From Sulfurospirillum sp. UBA1314 (GTDB lineage: Bacteria > Campylobacterota > Campylobacteria > Campylobacterales > Sulfurospirillaceae): a stretch of DNA of 17,411 nucleotides. Positions 1 through 6,600 of the stretch are shown here, one piece after another. The position numbers and the translations under genes are program-made. The stretch covers positions 27,137 through 44,547 of the forward strand of contig DBTO01000021.1 in assembly GCA_002307095.1 (NCBI GenBank), in the 5' to 3' direction. A model generated the notes under the pieces. It did no database searches and had not been told where the DNA came from. It saw only the letters and a program-made list of their open reading frames with translations. Position 1 is the first letter of the stretch; every line of letters starts with the position of its first letter.

Positions 1-518
1 GGCACATCGACCATACGCATGAAGGGCGCATTTTGGAGCACCATTTTGGCGATGTTGTTTTGTTTAACGTCTACTTTCCCAACGGTCAACAAAGTGAAGA
101 ACGTCTTGCGCATAAGATGAAATTTTACAGTGATTTTTTAGCGCATACCGAAGCGTTAAGAGCTGAGGGCAAAGGGATCATCATCTGTGGGGATGTCAAC
201 ACGGCGCACCGTGCGATTGATCTTAAAAATCCTAAAGCCAATGAAGATACTTCTGGCTTTTTGCCCATTGAGCGCGCTTGGATCGATACTCTTTTGGAGA
301 AAGGCTACATCGATACGTTCAGACACATCCACGGCGACATCACAGATGCCTATTCGTGGTGGTCGTACCGCTTTGGAGCACGTGAGCGTAATGTCGGGTG
401 GCGGATTGATTATTTTTTCATCTCCAAAGAGCTAGAGCCTCGTTTGAAAGATGCGTTTATCTTAAACCACATCGAAGGCTCAGACCATTGCCCTGTGGGG
501 ATTGAGATCGATTTGTAA
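1..518 (+). CDS. xth: Exodeoxyribonuclease III (AP endonuclease), 3' part of gene
   Basis: This is the C-terminal part (about 172 residues) of an ExoIII/APE1-type Mg-dependent nuclease that incises DNA at abasic sites and degrades duplex DNA 3' to 5' in base-excision repair. The frame is open from base 3 to the TAA at 516-518, and the window edge cuts off the 5' end. An in-frame TTG at 33 is not the real start, because family-like sequence (EGRI) lies before it. Visible motifs are NVYFPNG, GDVNTAH (the family GDxNxAH, catalytic Asp and Asn), DTFR, YSWWSYR, NVGWRIDYF and the terminal SDHCPV carrying the catalytic Asp-His pair. Full family members are about 250 residues, so roughly a third is missing. 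The next gene converges on it across a 16-bp gap filled by a TTACATGTAA palindrome. ExoA is an alternative name in related organisms. Confidence 0.95.
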   Translation, partial: HIDHTHEGRILEHHFGDVVLFNVYFPNGQQSEERLAHKMKFYSDFLAHTEALRAEGKGIIICGDVNTAHRAIDLKNPKANEDTSGFLPIERAWIDTLLEKGYIDTFRHIHGDITDAYSWWSYRFGARERNVGWRIDYFFISKELEPRLKDAFILNHIEGSDHCPVGIEIDL

Positions 519-521
519 GCT

Positions 522-531
522 TTACATGTAA
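522..531. repeat. TTACATGTAA palindrome, copy 1 (intergenic)
   Basis: This is a perfect 10-bp palindrome in the 16-bp gap between the convergent xth and PAS genes. It starts 3 bp after the xth stop and ends 3 bp before the PAS-gene stop. The flanks are T on the left and C on the right, so it does not extend to the 12-mer. Confidence 0.9.
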
Positions 532-534
532 CGC

Positions 535-936
535 CTATTTGCGTTGTTGTTTGTACATCTCAAGGGTGGTTCTAAGATCGTGAATATCGGTGTGTGTTCC
601 CACCACTTTGGTCGGATACCCATCCTCATTGTGCGCGATCACTTTGGCTTGATCGAGCACCCATTTATAACTTCCATCATGGCACAACATGCGGTGTTGA
701 TGGTGGTAATGTTTGCTTCTGCCACTCAGAAGCGCTGTAAGTTCATTGAGGCAGTAACTAATATCTTCGGGGTGAATGAGCGACATCCAGCGCTCTTTGG
801 TCTGCTCAAATGCCTCACATTCATAACCCAACATCGTAATCCATTGCGGTGAAAGCGTCATGCGATTACTCAGTGGATGCCACTCCCAAACCCCATGTCC
901 TACGCATTCTAAAATTTTTAAGTACTCTTTTCGCAT
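535..936 (-). CDS. Stand-alone PAS (PAS_3 type) domain protein
   Basis: This small cytoplasmic protein of about 133 residues is essentially one PAS sensor domain. The signature runs from VWEW and MLGYE through W-x-SLIHPEDI (about 51-60), RMLCHDGSYKWVLD (about 83-96) and the closing DGYPTKVVGTHTDI (about 106-119). It matches the PAS_3 pattern often found before GGDEF or kinase modules. There is no signal peptide, membrane segment or output domain, so it probably acts through a partner or is a remnant of a larger sensor. An ATG at 934-936 is preferred, 9 nt after AAAGG. A GTG one codon upstream (937-939), 6 nt after AAAGG, is possible. A TATAAT box at 968-973 would give a short leader. The ligand is unknown. 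Confidence 0.8.
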   Translation of the reverse strand: MRKEYLKILECVGHGVWEWHPLSNRMTLSPQWITMLGYECEAFEQTKERWMSLIHPEDISYCLNELTALLSGRSKHYHHQHRMLCHDGSYKWVLDQAKVIAHNEDGYPTKVVGTHTDIHDLRTTLEMYKQQRK

Positions 937-967
937 CACCCATAACCTTTGAAATTTTTGATAGGCA

Positions 968-973
968 ATTATA
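968..973 (-). promoter_or_regulatory. Candidate -10 box for the PAS gene
   Basis: The minus strand reads TATAAT here, about 32-37 bp upstream of the PAS start, which would give a leader of roughly 25 nt. No convincing -35 element is visible, as is usual for vegetative promoters in Campylobacterota. Confidence 0.45.
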
Positions 974-1004
974 CATTACATGCGTGACATTTGCGTTGTA
1001 CCTG

Positions 1005-1016
1005 TTTACATGTAAA
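1005..1016. repeat. TTTACATGTAAA palindrome, copy 2 (intergenic)
   Basis: This is a perfect 12-bp palindrome 5 bp downstream of the HPP-gene stop codon (minus strand) and upstream of the PAS promoter. It lies in an 80-odd-bp gap. Confidence 0.92.
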
Positions 1017-1021
1017 GATTT

Positions 1022-1573
1022 TTACCACCAATAGGTCGGATAATGCCTTTTGCTATTTGACGAAAAATTATTGACCAAAAGTGCAACTAAAAGCATAATG
1101 AGTGCTCCCAAGCCAATCGGTGAGAATGGATAAAGCCAACCTAATGTATGAATCTGTTCATTGCCCATAATGTAAATAAGCGCGGTTGCGCCTCCTGGTG
1201 GATGCATCGTACGGCTTACATGCATCACCATAATGCAAAGCGATACCGAAAGGGCGCATAAAAGCTCTATCGAAAAAAAGGGTGAAAAAAACTTCATCAA
1301 AAAAACTGCTACAACGGCTGAGAGAACATGTCCACCGATAATATTACGCGGTTGTGAAAAGTCCGCTTGCGGCGCTCCATAAATCAACACAGCCGAAGCA
1401 CCAAACGAACCCAAGAGAAAAAAGGTCTCCTCCATGGCGAAATAATACCCAAAAATAGCCACAAAATAAATTCCTAAAAATGCCCTGAACCCTGACCAGA
1501 GTATTTTGCTCAACGGCTTGCGCGAAGGTGGCTGTGACTTTGGCTTCATTCTTTGCACATAACGTTTTATCAC
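1022..1573 (-). CDS. HPP-family integral membrane protein
   Basis: This 183-residue inner-membrane protein of the HPP family is named for the conserved His-Pro-Pro motif, seen here as HPPGGAT (about 124-130). Other family signatures are LLGSFGASAVLIYGAP (about 53-68) and QPRNIIGGH (about 74-82). Hydrophobic segments lie at about 30-46, 50-66, 82-97, 103-118 and 150-170. Some plant and cyanobacterial HPP proteins are implicated in nitrite transport, but nothing here fixes a substrate. The start is the GTG at 1571-1573, with GGAG 6 nt upstream. An ATG at codon 9 has a weaker ribosome site. The GGGAG partly belongs to a small hairpin at 1582-1597. The gene is divergent from chemoreceptor 1, and an inverted repeat at 1623-1641 may control it. 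Confidence 0.85.
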   Translation of the reverse strand: MIKRYVQRMKPKSQPPSRKPLSKILWSGFRAFLGIYFVAIFGYYFAMEETFFLLGSFGASAVLIYGAPQADFSQPRNIIGGHVLSAVVAVFLMKFFSPFFSIELLCALSVSLCIMVMHVSRTMHPPGGATALIYIMGNEQIHTLGWLYPFSPIGLGALIMLLVALLVNNFSSNSKRHYPTYWW

Positions 1574-1581
1574 ACCCTGCT

Positions 1582-1597
1582 CCCAAAAATATTTGGG
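1582..1597 (-). promoter_or_regulatory. Small hairpin overlapping the HPP-gene ribosome site
   Basis: CCCAAA and TTTGGG form a perfect 6-bp inverted repeat with a 4-nt loop. In the minus-strand RNA the downstream GGG arm runs into the GGGAG that probably serves as Shine-Dalgarno sequence for the HPP gene. Folding could therefore mask initiation. The stem is short, so it may be incidental. Confidence 0.3.
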
Positions 1598-1599
1598 TT

Positions 1600-1605
1600 A
1601 TTTTA
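1600..1605 (-). promoter_or_regulatory. Candidate -10 box for the HPP gene
   Basis: The minus strand reads TAAAAT 27-32 bp upstream of the HPP start. With a 17-bp spacer, the -35 position would fall at 1623-1628, inside the left arm of the inverted repeat at 1623-1641. Confidence 0.3.
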
Positions 1606-1622
1606 GAAAAATTGACGTTTTT

Positions 1623-1641
1623 TTGATATGACATATATCAA
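1623..1641. promoter_or_regulatory. Inverted repeat, candidate operator in divergent region
   Basis: TTGATAT and ATATCAA form a perfect 7-bp inverted repeat around a 5-bp spacer (GACAT). It lies midway between the divergent HPP and chemoreceptor genes, a typical position for a dimeric-regulator site. The TTGAT/ATCAA ends recall FNR/CRP half-sites, but the half-sites are 9 bp apart instead of the canonical 4, so the regulator is unknown. Confidence 0.4.
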
Positions 1642-1683
1642 GTACTTTATTTGTATTTCCTTATTTTTTCTTTTAAATTTACA

Positions 1684-1689
1684 TATAAT
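1684..1689 (+). promoter_or_regulatory. Candidate -10 box for chemoreceptor 1
   Basis: TATAAT lies 47 bp before the start codon, preceded by a T-rich stretch of the kind seen upstream of Campylobacterota sigma-70 promoters. A nearby GCCGATAC (1699-1706) resembles a sigma-28 -10 element, but no matching upstream box was found at the right distance. Confidence 0.4.
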
Positions 1690-1735
1690 TTACGCAAAGC
1701 CGATACCATACACACCAAAACTCTAAAGGGGCGTT

Positions 1736-3349
1736 ATGTATTTAGCTTCCATCAAAAACAAGCTTGTCTTTTTGCTTGCCGTTATTTTCCTAGGTTTTAG
1801 TGCCATCGGTGTTGAGATTATCAAAGAGGCGAACGATGCCAAAATGGCTGCCATTCGCTTGACCACGATTGCAGACATCGAAAATTCCATTTTAGAATTT
1901 CGCATTCAACAGCGTGATTATCAACTCTATTTTAAACAGATCGATCTTGATAAATACGAAAAAACGTATCAAAAATTGTTGGTTGATTTGGAAGCGTTAA
2001 AGCAGATGCTCATGAGTCCACAAAACCATCAACGCATCGAAAAACTTAAAAATTTGCTCATACAATGGCATGATATCAATAGTCCGCGTATGCAACTGTT
2101 TGGACACTATGGCGCAACGATACACGAACCAAGCTTTGCGCAAACGCACCCAGAAGATGCTAAAAAATTGGATGAATACTACCAAAAAAGTAGCAAAGCG
2201 TTTGTCGTCATTACCGAGAAATTGGATGACTTAACCCTCAGCGTGAAAACCAATAATTTTGACCGTCTGGATTCCAATAAACTCACATCACAACTCTCCC
2301 TTGGCGTGATTTTTCTCTTTGTTTTCACGATCTTTTTTATCGTCACACGCTCCATTAAAAACTCTGTGGCACATGCCAAAACGGCCTGTGAGAAGATGCG
2401 CCAGAGCAAAGATCTCAGCGTAGGAATCGCCACAGGAACCAAAGATGAGATCAATGACATTGTAAGCTCCATCAACGCGCTGATCGCTGATGTTGCGCAA
2501 GCACTCAACCAAGCCAAAAGCAATGCGCTTGAAAATGCCTCCGTTGCCGAAGAGCTCTCCAGTACAAGCCTCCAGATCGGCAAGCGCGCTGAAGAAGAAG
2601 CCAAAGTCGTTTTTGAAACTACGAATGATGCCAAAGAGGTTGCCAAAGCGATTGGAGAGGCGAGTGCGCAGTCTCAAAATGTCAAGGAGATCACCGCTCA
2701 TGCGCACAAGAGTCTGCTCAGCGCACAAGAACTGCTCAATGAAACACTCACCCAACTCAGCCAAACCGCCGAAGCCGAAGCGGCGATCAATGAGCGCCTC
2801 AATCGTCTCTCAAGCGAAGCTGAACAGGTCAAATCCGTCTTGGATGTCATCGGCGATATTGCCGATCAGACCAATCTTTTGGCGCTTAATGCCGCCATTG
2901 AAGCGGCGCGCGCAGGAGAGCATGGACGTGGATTTGCCGTGGTGGCAGATGAAGTACGAAAACTCGCCGAACGCACCCAAAAAAGCCTTATCGAGACCAA
3001 CGCCACGGTCAATGTCATCGTTCAGTCCATCAGCGACATCAGTGGCGAGATGAACCACAACGCTAAACGCATCCATGAACTTTCCGAATTTTCCACCCAA
3101 GTCACCACCCAAACAAATGATGCCGTAGAGATGCTCGAACAAAGCACGCATGCAACCGAAGAGGTCGTGGGTAAAGCCAATGGCAATGTCAAACTCATCA
3201 AAACAGCCGTCATCGAAAAAATCAGCGAAATCAACACCCTCTCAAGCTCCAATGCCAGAAGTGTGGAAGAGATCGCAGCAGCAGCCGAGCACCTCTCCAA
3301 GCTCTCTTCCACATTGAGCAATACGTTGGCTCAATTCAAAACCGCGTAA
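1736..3349 (+). CDS. Methyl-accepting chemotaxis protein 1
   Basis: This 537-residue transmembrane chemoreceptor feeds the CheA/CheW kinase complex. A first membrane helix (about 9-28) and a second (about 186-204) bracket a helical periplasmic sensor domain of about 155 residues, which I cannot assign to a ligand. A HAMP linker (about 205-258) and the long coiled-coil signalling domain follow. The hairpin tip around 371-400 has the invariant core IADQTNLLALNAAIEAARAG, GEHGRGFAVVADEVR and KLAERTQ. There is no C-terminal CheR/CheB-binding pentapeptide; the protein ends LAQFKTA. AAAGGGG just upstream of the ATG supports the start. The signalling half is closely related to chemoreceptor 2, the sensor halves are not. 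The gene is monocistronic, followed by a hairpin at 3357-3381. Confidence 0.95.
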   Translation: MYLASIKNKLVFLLAVIFLGFSAIGVEIIKEANDAKMAAIRLTTIADIENSILEFRIQQRDYQLYFKQIDLDKYEKTYQKLLVDLEALKQMLMSPQNHQRIEKLKNLLIQWHDINSPRMQLFGHYGATIHEPSFAQTHPEDAKKLDEYYQKSSKAFVVITEKLDDLTLSVKTNNFDRLDSNKLTSQLSLGVIFLFVFTIFFIVTRSIKNSVAHAKTACEKMRQSKDLSVGIATGTKDEINDIVSSINALIADVAQALNQAKSNALENASVAEELSSTSLQIGKRAEEEAKVVFETTNDAKEVAKAIGEASAQSQNVKEITAHAHKSLLSAQELLNETLTQLSQTAEAEAAINERLNRLSSEAEQVKSVLDVIGDIADQTNLLALNAAIEAARAGEHGRGFAVVADEVRKLAERTQKSLIETNATVNVIVQSISDISGEMNHNAKRIHELSEFSTQVTTQTNDAVEMLEQSTHATEEVVGKANGNVKLIKTAVIEKISEINTLSSSNARSVEEIAAAAEHLSKLSSTLSNTLAQFKTA

Positions 3350-3356
3350 CGTTTTT

Positions 3357-3381
3357 GCCCAAGGAGAGTACCTCTTTGGGC
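3357..3381 (+). terminator. Stem-loop after chemoreceptor 1
   Basis: GCCCAAGGAG pairs with CTCTTTGGGC (one G-U pair) around a 5-nt loop. It starts 8 bp after the chemoreceptor stop codon. No U-tract follows, so it may be a weak terminator or a 3'-end stabilising hairpin. Confidence 0.5.
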
Positions 3382-3398
3382 ATGCTTTAACCAGAATT

Positions 3399-3407
3399 TG
3401 CTATCAT
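3399..3407 (+). promoter_or_regulatory. Candidate extended -10 for nudC
   Basis: TGCTATCAT fits an extended -10 element (TGnTATnAT). Transcription would begin at about 3413-3415, exactly where the TTTACATGTAAA palindrome starts. Confidence 0.4.
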
Positions 3408-3414
3408 TTTACAC

Positions 3415-3426
3415 TTTACATGTAAA
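3415..3426. repeat. TTTACATGTAAA palindrome, copy 3 (intergenic)
   Basis: This perfect 12-bp palindrome ends 11 bp before the nudC start codon. Its right end merges with the AAAAAGG ribosome site. Unlike most intergenic copies it is far (65 bp) from the preceding stop. Confidence 0.92.
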
Positions 3427-3437
3427 AAGGTTTTCGT

Positions 3438-4250
3438 ATGCTTGAAGAGACAACTGCACTCAAATTGACCCTATTTTTTATGCCTGCGGACGACAAAACA
3501 GGGACGGTCATCGGCTTTTGCGGTAGCGATATTTTGATGAGGGAAGACGGCACATTGCCATCCATGGAGTTTTTTGCCCTTTTAGGTGAGCCCAAACATC
3601 GCTTTCACATTGGTTCGTTTGATGAAGAGTTGTACATCCTCTTTGCATGGGAGAAAAGTACGCCACTGCCTCAAAGTCTCGTAAAAACCAATTTACGCCA
3701 TTTTCTAGGGCTTTACCCACCGCACCTTTTTGCGATGCTCGCACGTGCCAAACAACTTGCACACTGGCTTTACGACAACCAATTCTGCGGTCGTTGTGGC
3801 GCACCTGTAGGTTATACTTCAAAATTTTCATCCCTGGGCTGCTCCTGTGGCAACTACATCTTTCCACGTCTTTCGCCCGCATGCATCACCCTCATCGTGC
3901 GTGGCGATGAGCTACTTTTAGCACGCTCTCCCTACTTTAGAGAAGGTGTGTACAGTCTAGTAGCAGGCTTTGTCGAAGCAGGCGAAAGTGTCGAAGCAGC
4001 CCTTCACCGCGAAGTGTATGAAGAAGTGGGCATTCGCGTGAAAAATCTTCGCTACTTTGGCTCGCAATCCTGGCCGTTTCCACACTCCTTGATGCTTGGC
4101 TTTTTTGCCGAATACGAAAGCGGTGAGATTCACATTCAAGAAGAGGAGATCGAAGATGCGCAGTGGTTTAAAATTGATGCGCTTCCACCTCTGTCTCATG
4201 AGACATCCATCGCTCGAATGATGATCGACGCGTGGCTTAAAAATCATTGA
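3438..4250 (+). CDS. nudC: NAD(H) pyrophosphatase NudC (Nudix, zinc ribbon)
   Basis: This 270-residue cytosolic hydrolase splits NAD(H) into NMN(H) and AMP; the E. coli homologue also removes NAD caps from RNA. An N-terminal domain is followed by a zinc ribbon with C117, C120, C135 and C137 (FCGRCG, GCSCG). The Nudix box comes next: G177-x5-E183-x7-REVYEEVGI to 199. The NudC-specific SQSWPFPHS (209-217) differs from the usual SQPWPFP by one residue. The length is normal for the family. The ATG is 7 nt after AAAAAGG. It appears to have its own promoter and no operon partner; msrP follows after 55 bp. Confidence 0.95.
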   Translation: MLEETTALKLTLFFMPADDKTGTVIGFCGSDILMREDGTLPSMEFFALLGEPKHRFHIGSFDEELYILFAWEKSTPLPQSLVKTNLRHFLGLYPPHLFAMLARAKQLAHWLYDNQFCGRCGAPVGYTSKFSSLGCSCGNYIFPRLSPACITLIVRGDELLLARSPYFREGVYSLVAGFVEAGESVEAALHREVYEEVGIRVKNLRYFGSQSWPFPHSLMLGFFAEYESGEIHIQEEEIEDAQWFKIDALPPLSHETSIARMMIDAWLKNH

Positions 4251-4272
4251 TTTTTTGTTGATAGTTTTCTGT

Positions 4273-4278
4273 TAAAAT
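4273..4278 (+). promoter_or_regulatory. Candidate -10 box for msrPQ
   Basis: TAAAAT in the 55-bp gap after nudC would give a leader of about 20-25 nt to msrP. A TTGATA at 4258-4263 is too close to be its -35 box, so the assignment is weak. Confidence 0.3.
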
Positions 4279-4305
4279 AAGGCAAATTCACGTGAGGAGT
4301 TTGCC

Positions 4306-5223
4306 ATGCACATCACCCCTGAGGCACTGTTTGAAGCACGTAGAGACTTTTTAAAACTAGGAGCAGGCGCACTGGTAAGTAGCACAGCTATCTCACAGCT
4401 TTTAGCCGACACGCCCCTAGATATGAGCCTCATGTATACACCCGATCCCAACCCGCTCAAACTCTCACCCAACACGTTTGAGCAGATCACCAACTATGTC
4501 AATTTTTACGAATTTTCCACCGATAAAACCGCCCCCGTCAAGCTTTCGCAAAAGATGAAGACAGACCCATGGAATGTCACTGTCTCAGGTGATCTCAAAA
4601 CCAAACAGAGCTTAGGCGTGGATGAACTCATCGCCAAATTTGGACTCGAAGAGCGGATTTACCGTTTTCGCTGCGTTGAGGGCTGGTCGATGGTCGTTCC
4701 GTGGATCGGCTTTCCGCTTTACAAACTCCTCGACTACCTAGAGCCAAACAGCAAAGCCAAATACGTCAAGTTCACGACGCGCCACGACCCTAGCCTCTTT
4801 CCCGACCAAGCCAAAGGCATCTTTGCCTCCATTCCGCATCCTTACGTTGAAGGTTTGCGCATGGACGAGGCGCGCAACCCGCTCACATTTATCGCCGTGG
4901 GTATGTACGGCAAACGCCTGCTCCCACAAAATGGCGCTCCAATTCGTCTTGTCGTGCCATGGAAATATGGCTTTAAATCCATCAAATCGCTCGATCTTAT
5001 CGAATGCGTGGAGAGCGAACCGCTCAACACATGGCAAGCCATCGATGCCAAAGAGTACGGCTTTTACGCCAATGTCAACCCCGCGGTCGATCACCCAAGA
5101 TGGAGTCAAGCCAAAGAGCGCTTGCTTGGAAAACTGACCAAACAAGAGACTTTGCCATTTAATGGCTACGAAAAAGAGGTCGCAGGACTTTACGCAGGAA
5201 TGGATTTAAGGAAGTTCATTTGA
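4306..5223 (+). CDS. msrP: Protein-methionine-sulfoxide reductase catalytic subunit MsrP
   Basis: This 305-residue periplasmic molybdopterin enzyme of the MsrP (YedY) family reduces methionine sulfoxide in oxidised envelope proteins. A twin-arginine signal (RRDFLKLG at 12-19, then a hydrophobic stretch) predicts folded export. The NFYEF segment (66-70) and RFRCVEGWSMVVPWIGFPL (120-138) are family hallmarks, with C123 as the expected molybdenum ligand. FTTRHDP and VPWKYGFKSIKS are also typical. GAGGAG lies 6 nt before the ATG. The gene overlaps msrQ, its haem partner, by 4 bp. Coding GC is higher than the surroundings. Confidence 0.96.
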   Translation: MHITPEALFEARRDFLKLGAGALVSSTAISQLLADTPLDMSLMYTPDPNPLKLSPNTFEQITNYVNFYEFSTDKTAPVKLSQKMKTDPWNVTVSGDLKTKQSLGVDELIAKFGLEERIYRFRCVEGWSMVVPWIGFPLYKLLDYLEPNSKAKYVKFTTRHDPSLFPDQAKGIFASIPHPYVEGLRMDEARNPLTFIAVGMYGKRLLPQNGAPIRLVVPWKYGFKSIKSLDLIECVESEPLNTWQAIDAKEYGFYANVNPAVDHPRWSQAKERLLGKLTKQETLPFNGYEKEVAGLYAGMDLRKFI

Positions 5224-5774
5224 AAGCCCTCCTCGTCCTTTTTGCCCTGCTTCCATTAGGGTTTGCATACTACAAACTCGAAAGCGCCATCGACCCGATT
5301 AAAATGCTCTACAATTACACAGGCGTCGGGGCAATTTCGCTTTTGTTGCTCTCACTCGTACCTTCTACATGTAAAAGAGTCTGTGGACAAAACTTACTCC
5401 GTTATCGCAAAACTATTGGCTTGCTTGCGTTTGCCTACACCCTTTTACATGTAAGCGTTTTTATCGTCCTAGACAGTGAATTTGACTTCATCACGATCTT
5501 TGAAAAAAGCCTCAAAAAACCGTTCATCTATATCGGTGCAATTGCGTTCATCATCCTTCTTTTCATGGCACTCACCTCGTTTAAAAAACTTTTTGCCAAG
5601 CTTTCAAAGTACCATAAAGCGGTTTATTTAGCACTAGCTCTTGCACTGCTTCATAGCTTCTGGGCACAAAAGGTCGCTGGGGTATTTGAGTACAGTGTCG
5701 TTGCCGTTGGTGTGGTACTTTTAGTGGAGCGCATTTTTCATTTAAAAAATAATTTGTTATATAATGCACCTTGA
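5220..5774 (+). CDS. msrQ: MsrQ, haem-binding membrane subunit of the MsrPQ system
   Basis: This 184-residue b-type haem membrane protein of the ferric-reductase-like fold passes quinone-pool electrons to MsrP. Hydrophobic helices cover most of the chain (about 2-18, 34-48, 65-83, 102-118, 135-148 and 156-171). Likely haem ligands are H77 (AYTLLH), H132 (YH) and H145 (ALLHSFW); the 13-residue spacing of the last two equals that in E. coli MsrQ. The start is TTG, overlapping the msrP stop as TTGA, with AAGGAAG 5 nt upstream, so translation is coupled. The gene carries one exact TTACATGTAA (5445-5454) and one copy with a single mismatch (5365-5374). Confidence 0.93.
   Translation: MKALLVLFALLPLGFAYYKLESAIDPIKMLYNYTGVGAISLLLLSLVPSTCKRVCGQNLLRYRKTIGLLAFAYTLLHVSVFIVLDSEFDFITIFEKSLKKPFIYIGAIAFIILLFMALTSFKKLFAKLSKYHKAVYLALALALLHSFWAQKVAGVFEYSVVAVGVVLLVERIFHLKNNLLYNAP
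5365..5374. repeat. Imperfect TTACATGTAA (CTACATGTAA) in msrQ
   Basis: There is one mismatch in the first base; the inner TACATGTA palindrome is intact. It is read in msrQ as part of Ser-Thr-Cys-Lys and lies 80 bp before an exact copy. Confidence 0.6.
5445..5454. repeat. TTACATGTAA palindrome, copy 4 (inside msrQ)
   Basis: This exact 10-mer is read in frame as Leu-His-Val. It overlaps the codon of the probable haem ligand H77. Confidence 0.9.
5760..5765 (+). promoter_or_regulatory. Candidate -10 box for the DUF2971 gene
   Basis: TATAAT lies in the last codons of msrQ, 40 bp before the DUF2971 start, within an AT-rich run. It would allow this gene to be transcribed separately from msrPQ. Confidence 0.4.
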
Positions 5775-5805
5775 TATATCCATCTTAATTTCATAAGTAA
5801 AACAC

Positions 5806-6585
5806 ATGCCAATAAATGAAAATCATCACGTATTAACTCTTCCTCAGGAAAATATTGATCTCTGGAGGTATATGGATATTCCATCTTTTTTATCACTTAT
5901 ATCAAGTGAAACTTTAACTTTTGTAAGAGCAGATTTATTTGAAGATAAAAATGAAGGAATACTACCACAACAAACTGCAAACTCCTTAGAATTGTCTATT
6001 CAACAATCAGTAAAAGAAGGTAAATTAGATCCAGAATACAAAAATTTTAGCTCTGCTAGAATATTTAATGAAGGAAAGAAAACTGTTTATTTAAACTGTT
6101 GGTGCAAAGAAAATCATGAAATGGTTCATATGTGGAAAATATATTCAAAAGAAAATGGAATTGCTATAAAAACTGATTACGAACGTCTAAAAAAATCTAT
6201 TGAATCATCAGAAGATGTTTACCCAACAGAAATACGCTATTTAGATTATGCAGATGATGATATTGACTGGCAATTAAATACTTTGACTGCATTCACCATA
6301 AAAAGAAAAGAATATAAATCAGAAAATGAATTTAGGCTTCTATTATCATATCCCAGAATTATTGAAGATCAATTATTACATTTAAAGACTCATGAAGAAA
6401 TAGAACCTATTAGGAAAGCTCTATATCTTCAAACCCCCGTAGTTCATTGTAAAATTAATACTGCTAATCTAATATCAAAAATATATCTATCTCCATATGC
6501 TCCTAAGTGGTACTATAAGGTAATTACTGATATTTTAGAAAAATATAATTTATCTAAAATTGAAATTATTCAATCTAATCTTTAA
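5806..6585 (+). CDS. DUF2971-family protein, AT-rich, probably acquired
   Basis: This 259-residue soluble protein is of unknown function. DUF2971-type hallmarks are LWRYM (19-23), RADLFEDKNEG (41-51), NCWCKENHEMVHMWKIYS (97-114), GIAIKT (118-123), IRYLDY (143-148) and KRKEYKSENEFRLLL (166-180). Sampled lines of the gene are about 25-28% G+C, against about 42% in the following exporter gene and up to 60% in parts of msrP. Codon choice is correspondingly A/T-ending. There is no clear ribosome site before the ATG. The composition and the position between two ordinary genes point to horizontal acquisition, although no repeats, integrase or target duplication were seen. Related genes often sit in variable genomic islands; a defence or toxin role would be speculation. 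Confidence 0.75.
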   Translation: MPINENHHVLTLPQENIDLWRYMDIPSFLSLISSETLTFVRADLFEDKNEGILPQQTANSLELSIQQSVKEGKLDPEYKNFSSARIFNEGKKTVYLNCWCKENHEMVHMWKIYSKENGIAIKTDYERLKKSIESSEDVYPTEIRYLDYADDDIDWQLNTLTAFTIKRKEYKSENEFRLLLSYPRIIEDQLLHLKTHEEIEPIRKALYLQTPVVHCKINTANLISKIYLSPYAPKWYYKVITDILEKYNLSKIEIIQSNL

Positions 6586-6600
6586 GCTACAAAAGAGCAT

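Noticed and set aside
2490..3053. Long open frame overlapping chemoreceptor 1 in another frame (187 codons)
   Set aside because: It lies wholly inside the chemoreceptor coding region, and its translation is low-complexity (Lys/Arg/Ser/Pro-rich), as expected of a frame-shifted shadow of a coiled coil.
5892..5908. Inverted repeat TCACTT/AAGTGA inside the DUF2971 gene
   Set aside because: It is a short repeat in AT-rich coding sequence, unsupported by position or other copies; likely chance.
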